A stretch of 64,000 bases of DNA, taken from contig JAPTJF010000091.1 in NCBI GenBank assembly GCA_029339195.1, positions 1 to 64,000 of the forward strand, written 5' to 3'. A program made the position numbers and the translations under genes. This DNA comes from Micractinium sp. NFX-FRZ. Its lineage: Eukaryota > Chlorophyta > Trebouxiophyceae > Chlorellales > Chlorellaceae. Each line of letters opens with the position of its first letter. The first letter of the stretch is position 1. The notes under the pieces are model-generated. The model was not told where the DNA came from. It made no database searches and saw nothing but the letters and a program-made list of their open reading frames with translations. Of the stretch, positions 1 through 17,260 are shown one piece after another.

Positions 1-12
1 GGGGGGGGGGGT

Positions 13-77
<65 letters not shown>
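1..77. repeat. poly-G homopolymer run
   Basis: The first 77 bases are G except for a single T at position 12. The run lies directly against the 3' end of the first gene, whose stop codon is at 81-83. It may be a real G-tract or a sequencing or assembly artefact at a contig edge; the window alone cannot decide this. Confidence 0.95.
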
Positions 78-80
78 CTA

Positions 81-3000
81 TCAGGAGGCTGACAAGCGGC
101 CGGTCAGGACCAGGAAGCGCAATTCCAGTGTGGCTACAGTGCAGCAGGTGCCATTGCAGTGAGGCAGCGCCACCACCCCCACCCTCACGCCCACCCTCTC
201 ATGCCCCCATCACCCACCCATCCACCCACCGAAGCAGTGGTAAGCGAGCTGCTGAGCGTCAGGCCGCCAGCGGCGGGATCCGGGCGGGCCTCGCCATTGG
301 TGCAGGCAAAGCCTACGGTTGAGACGAACTCCACGCCGCCGTGGCTGACAAAGCCGACTTGGAAGGTGTCAATCTGGCCACAGGAGCAGGCCGTCAGGCC
401 CGCCACGCTGCCGCTGCCGATGTCAACAAACTCTGCCGGTGGGCAATAGGGGGTGGAGCAGGGCTTGAGCCGTCTGATGTGGGGATGAGCAGCAGGAAGG
501 CAGGCAAGGGAAGAGGATCTGACACGTTTGGAAGCCAGCCCGGCAGCTGGCACACCTTGCTTTACGTGCAGGACAGTTCGCGCGGCTGCCGAGGCAGGCT
601 GCCAGCTGCTCACCGAAAACATTGTGCGGGGGTGGGGGCGGGGGGTAGGGCGGCAGTGGTGGGGGCGGCGAGGGGGTAGGCGGTGGAGGGGGTGAAGGGC
701 TTGGTGGGGAGGGTGGAGGGGGGGACGGTGGTGGTGGGGAGGGTGGAGGCGGAGAGGGGCTGGGTGGAGGGGGAGAGGGCGGCAGCGGCGGAGGTGGTAA
801 GGGGCTTGGCGGGGGCGGAGCTGGTGGCGAAGGTGGAGGCGGGGAGGGGCCAGGGGGCGGGGGTGATGGTGGCACTGGTGGTTGTGGCGATGGTGGGAAG
901 GGTGGAGGCAAGGCAGGGGTGGGGGGTGGGGGTGAGGGTGGAGCCGCGGAGGGGCTTGGTGGGGGCGGCGATGATGGGGAGGGCACGGGTGGTAAGGGGC
1001 CATGGGCAGGAGGCCAGGACGGCAGCGCTGGTGGGGGCGAGGGCGACAGCGGTGAAGGTGGGAAGGGGCTTGGTGGGGGCGGCGGTGAAGGTGGGAAGGG
1101 GCTTGGTGGCTGTGGCGGCGGTGGGGCTGGTGGCTGTGGCGAGGGAGGCAGGTTGGGAGACGGCTGTGGTGGAGAGCTTGGAGGTGGCTCGAAGGGAGGC
1201 CTTGGGGGTGGCGTGGATGGAGGCGGCAGCGGGGGCGGCGGCGGGGATTGCAACGGCGGCAGCGGCGGCGGTGGCAGCGGCGGTGGGGGCTGTGCCTCGG
1301 TGACCACCGGGGGTGGCGGGGGCGGCGGGGGAGGGGATGAGGCTGGCAGGGGGGTGCGCGGTCGTAGCGGCACCAGTATGCTGTGCAGCACGCTGTCTCC
1401 CACATCAACCACCCACACCTCTGCAGCCGCAAAAGATGGAGCAAGGGGCAGCGACAGCGGTGCATGCGCTCAATAACAAAGCGTGCTAGCTGAGAGGAAC
1501 GGACACATGTGCATGCTGAACAAGGGGAAGCTGCTTCTGCCACGCACTGGCCCACACCCGAGTGTGCCTCAGCAGCTTCCATCCAGCACCCCATCATAAG
1601 GGGGGCAGCTTCTGCCTGGCCCTCTAATCGTCCAGGTTGATGAACAATTTGATTGATGTCAGATCGCAGAGCCCTTATTTGCCTCTCACCTGCGTAAGCA
1701 CCCCCGTGGGCATTCACTGCGTAGCTCTGGACGGACCCATCGTACACCTGACTCACAAGGGGAGGGAGAGAGCATGGGGGTGGGAGGACAGAGACAGAGA
1801 TGCGTGCTGTGCCGCCACATCAGCACTACTGCTACACTGCCTTGTGGTACCCGGCTTGCTCCATCAACGCAGCCCGGAAGCTGGACCTTCTGCTCACCAA
1901 TGCCCCCAACCTACTGGCACCAAACCGGCTGCTGTATGAGTCACTGCATGCCACGTCATTCCAAGTCAGGTCAGAGTGCGGTCCCCACTTCCCCTGCCCT
2001 CCCACTGACCTGCTGGCAGCTGGCAGCGACCAGGCCGCCGCTGCACACCACCACCCCGGCGCAGCTGCCGTCCGGTTTGCGCGCGCTGCGCCACAGAACG
2101 AGGCAAGGAACGAGGCGGGTGGCAGCAGCTTATTGGGTTGCAGACTCTAGGCAGACAGGCGGCGGGCGGGGGGAAGGGGTTTGCCCCACCCGCACCCATC
2201 CCTTACAGACAGCAGGGCAGCCAGCCTGACCGCCAGCCAGCCTGCCAGCCACCGCTCAACCCGTGCAGGAACCCCATGCACAGCGCCGGCGGTCGGCGGT
2301 CCATCACGCATGGAGCCAGGCTAGCCGGCAAAACACATGACGTTTCTCGCGCAGTCCCCCACCTGTACCAGAGGTCCCCCATGCCGTCGTATACAGCGCT
2401 GCAGGCGGGCAGTGGCGCCGTGGTCTCCCATGTACCCAGCTGCAGGACCAGTGGGTCACGGCATGCAGGAGGAGGAGGTGACAGCAGCCTTCCCGGTGCT
2501 TGGGCCGTTCTCCCGCACCGCTCTCTTGTGGCTGACTGCTCCCCGCTGCCTGCTCATGTGCGCCTCTCAAAGCAAATCATCTGCCAGTGGACATGGCTAC
2601 CCCCAGCCAGCAGGGACACCCGCCCCTACTGCCACCCCTGCTCAAAACCGACTCACGTGAAGACCGCTTGTGTGCCTAAAGCCACCACCTTGTTGGGCCG
2701 CTGTGAATGCCAACAAGAAAACGAGCGCAGGCCCACACACACCGTGCCCCAGCTGTCGCACACCTGTGTGTCCAGCGCCACCAGCTGCTGGCCGGTTGTG
2801 AGCGCCGCCACCCTGCCTCGTGCGTCCTGCCCGCTCACGCCCGCCAGCTCAGCGCCCGAGTCGATGCGGTCCCGCCATATGTTCAGGACTGGGTCGTACT
2901 GCCTGACCTGCCTTGGGGGTGAGGTACACATGAAAGGAGGTGAAGGGCGGAGGGCATATGGCGGCGGTTGCTGGGGTCAAGGGGATGGGTGCGCTGCAGG

Positions 3001-6000
3001 TCGAGAGCTGGCCAACACGAGGTCCAGTGAGACTGAGTCCAGCTTCCTGCCTTCCTTCCTTCCTGTTACACCGTGTACGTCTCAGCAGAGACCGTGTACG
3101 TCTCAGCAGCGAGGCAAAGCAGGCCACATTCCAGTGCGTGAGGTGCACTTCCGCCTGGCCGTCCGCCCAGGCCCAGCCCTAGCCAAACAACCCGCCCCGC
3201 CCTCCCCAGGGACAGCCCCCCACAACTTCGGGCGCCAGCTGGCAGGCCACGCACCGCTCGGCGTGAGGACAGCAGCGCCCACATGGTTGCATCCGCCACC
3301 ACAGTGCCGTCCACAATGCCGGCCTGCACAGGCGTGGGGAACGAGAAGTTAGAGCAGAGCGTGTGGCGCTGTGTGCGGCCCTGCCCATGCTGCAACACCC
3401 TGGCAGCCGTCACCCGGCGTAGTGCCTGCCCATCTCCCCCGCCCGCCCCACCACCCACGACGCAAGTATGCAACATTGCCCATAAATGTCCCAGACACCA
3501 CGGTACACTGCTGGATGCCTCGCCCTCACACCCGCACTGCAGATCCCACCCACCGGCATGTTGGGCGGGCAGAGCGTGAGGTCAACGGGGCCGGAGGACG
3601 GCGACTGGGCCAGGCGCCGGGTGGCTGCAACACCGCCCTGCGCGAGAGCGCTGCTGCTGCTGTCAAGCTCAGCAGCAGCGCCAGCCCCAGCAGCCGTCTG
3701 GGGCACCGCCTGCGCAGCGAAAGCAGCATCACTTGCAAGGGCGCCGCTGCTGCCGTTGACAGCGGAAGCGCCCAGAGCGATCAAAGGCGGGGGTTCGGCG
3801 TAGGCTGCGGCCACGTTGGCAGTGCCGGTGGCGTTGAAGGGGTCGGCGATGAGAATCCAGTGGGCGCCGTTGTAGTAGAACCCCTGCTCCAGGGCCGTGA
3901 TGTGGGGCGGGAGGAGGAGATGGAAGGCACAGCTAAGCGGTGAGGGCTGTTGTGCAATCCGTACCGCCGCTCTGAGCCTACCACTGCAACGCTGGTGCAT
4001 GCACTTTTAAATTGACACCACTTCCTAATGCCAACACGGATTGTCACCTGCTCGCATGCGTTGATGACGTAGGCGGTGCCGTTGGTGGGTCCGGCAATGA
4101 CCTGCAGAGCAATCGTGGCATGGGGTCGGGCGGCAGGGCAAGGCAGGGTGGGATTTATCAAGTGCTGCTTGTATTGTGTCAGGCAATCTCATTCGATGCA
4201 CTGCAAGGAAGGGAAGAGGGAGGGCAGGTGCAGGCCACTGGCAGCGCCACACAGGGCACCTGGCAGCCAGCCAACCGACAAGGGTTGTGCCGCATCCACT
4301 GCCAGCAGAACCTGCTGCTACCGCACGCTCCCTCTGAGCACAGTCCATGCTGGGAGGCCCACCTTGATGCCCGGCAGCCCCTCCAGCTTCACCCACTGCC
4401 CGCTGCTGTCCAGGTACCAAACCGAGTCGCCGCAGTACGACACCGAGCCGGCGCCGGAGCCGCCTGCGGCATCGAGAACACGGGTCGGCAGCAAGAATTA
4501 AATGAGGAGCGACAGCCAGGGGGAGGCAGCATGAGGCACAGCTGGCGCCGTGGAGCCTCCGACGGCTGGAAATAGGTAGGGCAGCAGCAGGGTTACAACG
4601 GGGCAGCAGGGGGCAGGCAGGGCGCCCGAGACGATCTAGGGGAGTGTTTGGCAGAGAGCTGAGGAGGTGCCTGTGGGCTTTGAGGGCGGACGGCAACCAC
4701 ATACTGTTGTGAAAGTGCCGGTGAGCTGAAAAGCACGTGAAGCAGAGCGGACAGAGCAGCTCAGTAGACACGCCATTCACTGGCGGGGGCGCAGTCACCT
4801 TCGCCGCAGGCGCCGTTGCAGGGTGCTGCATCGGGGGAGACGCGCCAGAGGCCGCCGGAGGATCCCACTCCCATGAGCTTGGCTGAGGGCAAAAGGAGCG
4901 GCAGGCGGCAGGAGGCGCTTGAACAACGCCGGCCTGGCGTCATGTGGGACAGGCGCGGCGCTGTGTGTTGCCATTGGCGCAGTTCGAAGCAAGGGCGATA
5001 ACTGGCGCAGGCCCCGCTCATCCACACACCCACACATCCACACATCTTGACAACCACACATCCACACATCCACACATCCACACATCCACACATCCACACA
5101 TCCACACACCCACACATCCACACATCCACACATCCACACATCCACACATCCACACATCCACACATCCACACATCCACACATCCACACACCCACACACCCG
5201 CACATCTTGACAACCAGCAATGAAGGCCAGACCGATCCAATGCATTGCTGCCTGACAGTCTCCCTTTACCCCTGGGGCAGCCCAGCAGGCAACCCAGCAG
5301 GCAGCCCAGCAGGCAAGCAGGCGCGCACCCGAGGTGCCGGCCTGCGGCTGCCAGCTGCCCACTTGCTGGTAGATGGCTGCGGCGGCCGGGGCGGCTGTTT
5401 TCTTCTTGCCTCTGAGCAACAGCGCTATCCCGATGCCGCCACCCAGCAAAAGCAGCAGGAGCAGGAGGAGGAGCAGCAGCAGCCGCTTGCGCCTCTTCTT
5501 CTTCTCCTTGTTCTCAACTGGCACCTCCCCAGCCACCTCTCCAGCCGCTGCTGCCGCCGCTGCTGCTGCCTCTGCTGCTGCCGCTGCATCAAGCTCCTCG
5601 GCCGCCCCCCCTGCAGAGGCTGAGGCAATGTCACCGCCCTCTCCCTCCTGCGCTGCCTTGCCGTCACCCTCTGCCACAGCTGCCGCGGCAGCTGCTGCCA
5701 AGGCGTTTGGGATGGCGGGCAGGGGCACAGGCGGGCTGACGGATCGGCGGGCGGTGGCGCTCAAGGGTCGAGAGCTTGGGTGCATGCCGGCAGTTGGGGA
5801 GGAACCTGCAGATGGCACACACATGGAGAGAGGTGTTGGCTTAGAACCAGCGCTCTTCAGCCCCATGGATGCCTCCTCCTCTCCTTCGCCACCATTCCAC
5901 CCTCATACTGTCGAAAGTCACATCAGATGCCCGCAGCACAGCAGCAGGTGGGGCAGCACTGAACCCGCTCACCTCTAGCGCTTCGCTGGCGCAGCAGGGA

Positions 6001-7422
6001 GGGGGCGCGGGCCAGGCAAGCTGGCGGGAACTTCGCCGCCGTCAGCCCATCATCTCCCTGCCTTGCCGCCTCTGCTGCTCCACTGTTGCCGGGATGTAAC
6101 TCGAAAGCATGAGGTGACGCACGGATGTTCTGCCCTCCGGACTCTGCCTGCCGGGAGTCAGGCTGCGGCACAGCATCAGGCGAGTCTCCCCTGGGTGTGC
6201 GCTGAGCTGGAGGGCTTGCTGACCTGGCCGTAACGCCAGCTGGCACCCGCACCGCGGCCAGAGCGCGAGGTGAGTCAGTGGCCTCTGCCCCTGCTGCTGC
6301 CGCGGAGGGCGCACTGTTGACCACTGCCTCTGAGGCTGCTGCTGCCCCATTTGCCGCGGGCAGCACATGTGCCCCTGCCAGCCGGCTGGGCAGCTGCCCC
6401 TCTGGCTTGGCACGGAGCTGCTCAGCCCGCCCAGGGCTGCTGCCGCTGCCGCTCCCGCTGCCGCTGCCATTCTGAGTGTGTCTGGTGCCGCCGCTGCTGC
6501 GTGGGGGCGGGTGGTGGAGGGGCCCGAACAGCTGCTCGACCAAAACACTGGCAGCAGCGGCGGCAGCTGCCGGCGTGCCACCCGCAGTGCCTGCCCCTGG
6601 GGCTCCCGCTGCCAGAGGCTCATGCTTGCCTGCTGGCAGGGATTTGTCCGGCTTGTGCTGCCCTGCTGCTGCCACCGCGGCTGCTGGTTGTGGCACCACA
6701 GCATTTTGCTTGGTTGTTGGCGCCTTGGGCGGCTTTGGAGGCTGCTTGGCCAGCTTGACTGTGGCTGTGTTGCCATACAGGCTGGTGGCTGCCTTGGTGC
6801 TGCCTTTGGGCGGGCTGCCAGCTTTGCCGGGGCTGCCGGTAGCGCTGTCACGAGCATGGCCAGCAGCCGCCACAGGCGCGCCACCAGCCGCACTGCTGCG
6901 AGCGGCTACTGTGCTGGAAGCTGCAGTGGGCTTGGCGGGGTGGCGGGGTGAGCTGCCGGCAGCTGGCGAGGCATGGGGCGTGCCGTCCTGAGGCCCGGGC
7001 TGCCCAGGCGGCTGCGGCGGCCGAGGCTGGCCCCACTCAGGCTGGGCAGCATCCTCTATCACTGCTTCCAAGGAGGCCCCACCTGCACCCAAAAGTAGCA
7101 CAAGAGAGCAGGGGAAGAGCATACTGAGGCTGCAGCACCAGCTCCAAGCCGCCAAGCAGGTGGGGGCGCCGCGGGCAGGCAGGCGGCAGCTGGGCACCGC
7201 AAGACGAGCGGCGCACCTCCCACTCCAAACCTCCCACTCCTTGACTCTAGCACTCGCACTCAACGCACCAGCCAGCCCACTCTGCGCCTCTGCCGCCCCT
7301 GGAGGCGAGGGCACCCCCTCTTGCTCGACGTCCGGCTCCTGACTTTCGCTGGGGGTTCGCAGGCCCGGGGCCTCATCCCCCTGCCCCCGCCGCTGCCGCA
7401 GGCTCCTGGCACTGGGGCGCAT
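81..7422 (-). CDS. Type II membrane protein with beta-propeller-like ectodomain and extensin-like proline block
   Basis: The family is not recognised. Exons read from the minus strand include about 7276-7422 (ATG, acidic), 5973-7082 (about 370 residues of A/P/S/G-rich disorder), 5363-5805, 4799-4877, 4363-4463, 4048-4101, about 3560-3883, 3255-3323, 3128-3154, 2764-2907, several short tentative exons at 1800-2700, about 1685-1749, 614-1420, 226-432 and 81-133. The 5363-5805 exon carries poly-Ala, a basic stop KKKRRKR, 13 leucines and GGGIGIALLL, which is one membrane span with a basic cytosolic flank. The following exons have Trp/Gly/Tyr repeats such as SVWYLDSSGQWVKLEG and QYDPVLNIWRDR that look like kelch or tectonin propeller blades. 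Exon 614-1420 encodes about 220 residues of PPSPPPP-type extensin sequence. A Cys-containing glycine-rich domain (EFVDIGSGSV onward) ends the protein. Phases close from 1420 to 81 and from 7082 to 4048. The 1800-2700 part is weak. The likely role is a cell-surface or wall-linked protein (inference). Confidence 0.5.
614..1420 (-). other. Proline-rich extensin/pherophorin-like exon
   Basis: This is a single exon with acceptor ctgcag just upstream of 1420 and donor gtgagc after 614. It begins EVWVVDVGDSVLHSILVPLR and then runs through PP, PPS and PPPPSP units almost to HNVF. SPPPP-type blocks are typical of hydroxyproline-rich wall glycoproteins and pherophorins of green algae. The exon sits between the propeller-like part and the C-terminal Cys domain, so it probably acts as a rigid, O-glycosylated rod. 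Confidence 0.75.
5030..5207. repeat. 8-bp minisatellite (CACATCCA)n in an intron
   Basis: There are about twenty copies of CACATCCA with occasional CACACCCA variants, flanked at both ends by the sequence catcttgacaacca. The array fills most of the intron between the exons at 5363-5805 and 4799-4877 of the first gene. It is translatable in several frames, but only as a Cys/Val/Trp-type repeat with no support as coding sequence. Confidence 0.9.
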
Positions 7423-7964
7423 GGTGGGGGCTGGGTCGGAGGCGGGCCAGGCGAATGCCGTGTCAGTTGCGTGAAGTTGAAATCTGCCTACAGCATAGGC
7501 GTAGCCTGTCGCTGTTCATTCCTGAGGTCCCCCCCCAGCAGTGAGAGGAACAGGGGAGGAGTGTCCAAGGTTGTGCCGCCACGTCAGCGCTTACGTCATG
7601 CTCTCCACCAGTGCCAACTCATTCAATTGTGTTGCTACTGCGGCTACTGTTGGTGGCGCCAGGTTCTTTGGGTTGCGTTTGGATCAAGATCACAGCCAGG
7701 CTTATCAAAGCGAGCTAGCCCATGCAGGCTGCACTGCTGCACCGCAGCGGCGGCACTAGAAAACAGGCCGCGCCGCCACTCCCCTCCTGCCAGTCTGCGC
7801 CGCTGAGTTTGATTGCCAATGGTGCGTGGTGGTATGTACACGGATGGCTTATTGCAACGAGCCAGGCAGGTCACCAAGTTAAGGCTGAGACAGCAATGAG
7901 AAATGTACTGGGTGTGGGCGGGGGGAAGCTGCTTTGTAGCCGCCGCGAGGCGGGCCCAGGAGCG
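7423..7964. other. Intergenic: promoter of gene 1 and 3' UTR of exonuclease gene
   Basis: This is the stretch between two minus-strand genes. It holds the 5' flank of the membrane-protein gene and the 3' UTR of the exonuclease. I see no further gene, no tRNA and no clear terminator motif. Confidence 0.6.
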
Positions 7965-8430
7965 TTAAACGGCCAGCAGCCTTCCAGCTAACCACTCTGC
8001 GCCCGCTGGCTCGTCAAGTGGCAGCTCATCTGCCTCCGCAATTCTAACAGACTGCTCATACCTTGCCTGACGCCAGCTGACGTACATCCGCCGTCGCAGT
8101 TCAACCTTCTGCAGCTCGCACCTCCACCGCTGCTGTGCATTGACCTCCTCCTGCTGCTCTTCCTGCTGCTGCTGCAATGATTGTGGCGGCTGTGGCGGCT
8201 GCTCCTCCTCCTCTTCTTCCTCCCGCTGCTCGCCCTGCAACGGCCCTGCCGCCACTGGTGAGTCATCAACTCCGGCACCGCTTGACAGGCAGTCATCCAG
8301 CGGCGCCGGCAGCCACGGCTCCTCCCCCTGTGGGGCTGTGTCTGGCGCCAGCTGCACATGCCCAGGCTGCACAGCTGTTTTCTCCGGTGCCAGCTGTGCC
8401 CGCTCCTCAGCCTGCTGCTGCTGCTGCGGC

Positions 8431-8474
<44 letters not shown>

Positions 8475-9763
8475 GAGAGGGGGCTGGTGCCCAGGCGGTG
8501 CTAGCTCATCAACCTGCTGCTGCTGCTCCTCAGACTGCGGCTGCACCTCATGCTGCTGCAGGTCCTGGGGTCGCGCCTGGCTGCTGCAGCCCGCCTGCTC
8601 GACCCGCTTGCGCTTGCGCTGGCTGCCTGCCAGCGGGGCCTCCCCAGCAGGCGGCGCCCCGACACCAGCCGCTGCCGCTCGCGCCGCTCCAAGATGCATC
8701 ATGCGGCGCCACACCATGAGGTGGGCGTAGGCGTCTGTTGCACCGTACTGGATCTCTGGGTCGCTGCAGGGGAGGGGTGGGGTAATCCGGGGGCGGGACG
8801 GGACTGGGAGGATGAGGCAGAAGAGACGCAGGCGTGCTTCATGCCATCAGGTAAATGTGCCATGCGCGGCCATGCAGTGCCCGCAGGAGCCCTGAGCTCA
8901 CCCCAGCGCGCCTCCCTTGTAGCGGCCACTTCGCCTCGGCATGCAACACATGCCCAGGTTCTCTGTGCCTCGCGCGGCCACCTCCCAACCCTGAGCGGAA
9001 CATGCAAGGAACGGCACCTGCAAGGCGCTGGGCATACCTGAGCGCCCTGCCCTCCCAGTTGTTCTGCTTCTGCAACTCTTTGCTGATGTGGCAGCCCATC
9101 AGCCAGGCCACCACGTCTGCCAGGGTGGGGTATAGCATGCCTGGGGGCAAGAGTTCCGGGAAGTGTGTTCGCAGGCAGGCTTGTACGTCCACCAGGGAAG
9201 CGACCCAGCACCGCTCCCCGTAGGTGGCTGCCAGCCTCGGCCCGTCGTAATTTCCAAAGGTGACCTGCGGCAGATTGCAGGGAAACAGTCAATCAAGCAA
9301 TCCATCAATTACATTTCAAGGAAACCAGTGAATGGCAGGTCGAGATATCCGGCTGGGCAGTCCACTGCGGGGACGAGCATTGCGCAGGCAAGGCGTTGGC
9401 AGTGCTGGCACTAAATACGACAGGTGGCAGCTTGCACGCAGAAAGGGTTGGCCCCTCGCTTTTTGGAGCATCGGTCACCTTGCGCACGCTGCCGTCCTCC
9501 AGCAGCGTCCGCAGCAAGCCAGTCATGCGGCCCGGCACACGCGCCACATGCAGCACCGCCGCCTGCAGCTGCCCGCCGGGGCCGGGCCAGCACAGCTGGA
9601 TGACCGCCACAGGTCCGGCTGTTTTCCACAACTTGTTAAAGTTCCACTCCAGGTCGAGCCCGATGGTTTTCGCCTGGCTGGCAATGGCGGCACCCGCCGC
9701 CGCATCTATTTCGTCCGCTGTCGCTGCATACACTGGGGCGCCGGGGAAGCGCAGGACCGGCAT
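7965..9763 (-). CDS. WRN-like 3'-5' exonuclease (DEDDy) with glutamine-rich tail
   Basis: Three exons (9479-9763, 9038-9264, 7965-8763) give 436 residues with phases closing. The ATG lies in a strong context (GCCGCCATGC). The DnaQ-like fold is shown by IGLDLEWN (Asp37, Glu39; motif I), VAVIQLCWPG, NYDGPRL (Asp102; motif II) and DPEIQYGATDAYAHL (Tyr177, Asp181; YxxxD motif III). This matches the WRN exonuclease family, which trims DNA 3' ends. No helicase domain follows, as in plant stand-alone WRNexo proteins. Instead the last 250 residues carry an NLS-like RKRKR, a run of about 13 Gln from a CTG/CAG tract, an acidic Glu run and a basic helix. The gene starts about 0.9 kb from RUVBL1 on the opposite strand. 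The fold call is strong; the biological role in DNA repair is inferred from the family. Confidence 0.85.
8431..8473. repeat. (CTG)n trinucleotide tract encoding polyglutamine
   Basis: An almost perfect run of about fourteen CTG units on the plus strand reads as CAG on the coding strand and gives polyglutamine in the exonuclease tail. It is a likely length-polymorphic site. Confidence 0.9.
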
Positions 9764-16434
<6,671 letters not shown>

Positions 16435-17260
16435 CCTGTGCTGCCACGGTGGCACAGCGGGCAAAGCAGGCCCGTGCTGTGGAGCAGGCAGTCAAGGTAC
16501 ATCACGTGACAAGTACACCCCTCCCTGCCAGGCTGGCTTGGCACAGCATGCACACCAGGCTGAAAACTGATGTTGCTGGGCTGTGTACTACACACTGCGC
16601 GTGTCACCACCTGCTGCCCGCCCTCCTGCCGCCATCTGTCCTGCTGTGCGGGGAATCATGGTATCGCTGCTGTGTGTGCGCCCCGCCTGCCGCCTCGCCT
16701 CTCTTTCGGCCGAGCTCAGTCACGCAGTGTTTGTTAACATTCATCATCATACCGCCATGCCGCACGGGTGACACGTCAGGCGTCAAGGCAGGGAGAGTCA
16801 GCAGGGGTGGGAGGGGCAGGGGACGGATCGAGGGGAGAGGCAGGAGAGGGAGGGGCACAAATAAGCAGGGAGAGGGGGAGGAACAGACACAAAAAGCGCG
16901 GGCACACACACTTGTGGGTGGGGGGTGGGGAGCGGGGCAGGGCAGAGCGCATGCACGCGGTTCACGTCTCCGTGCGGGCAGAGCACGCAGAGCATGGGCG
17001 TAGCTCACAGCATGGCGCTGTCACACTTGCACAGCCGCCAGCAGCTCTAGGCACAGGCTTGGCAATTGGCCAGTCCGGCGTGTCTGGTCTGCCCACTGGC
17101 AGGTAGGGTGGGGAGTCGTTGGGCAAACCCTAAACCTATTGTTGGCAGCCCTCTGCCTCCTAGATTGCTTGGTGTTGCCACCAAGGCTGCCCGCTGCTCA
17201 CAGGAGGCGCTAGCAGGCGGGCAGGCAGGCAGGCCGGTATCAAAACTGCCTGCTCGCCGC
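16435..17260. other. Convergent intergenic region (3' UTRs of RUVBL1 and ASS)
   Basis: This is the stretch between two genes facing each other. It begins with a second copy of the RUVBL1 stop region (16481-16512, compare 16405-16436). It also holds a purine-rich GAGGGG-type stretch at about 16780-16960 and one AAACCCTAAACC motif near 17127. I see no extra gene. Confidence 0.6.

Noticed and set aside
683..1476. Glycine-rich open frames on the plus strand
   Set aside because: They are the antisense of the proline-rich exon (CCN/GGN), with no splice or start context.
185..1756. A 523-residue open frame rich in His, Pro and Arg on the minus strand
   Set aside because: It is the shifted frame of the proline-rich exon; CCN repeats stay open in all frames. 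Splice sites and phases support the PPSP frame instead.
1800..1975. A plus-strand peptide starting about YTALWYPACSINAARKLDLL with a donor-like end
   Set aside because: It looks protein-like, but it is isolated inside an intron-rich part of the minus-strand gene and has no partner exon.
5030..5207. Short regular repeats as a CRISPR array
   Set aside because: The 8-bp units are contiguous with no spacers; it is a minisatellite in a nuclear intron.
8140..8730. Cys-rich plus-strand open frame opposite the exonuclease tail
   Set aside because: It is the antisense of CAG-rich polyQ sequence read as TGC; there is no splice or homology support.
17120..17135. Telomere or subtelomere at the CCCTAAACC motif
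   Set aside because: It is one short copy without tandem repetition; at most an interstitial motif.
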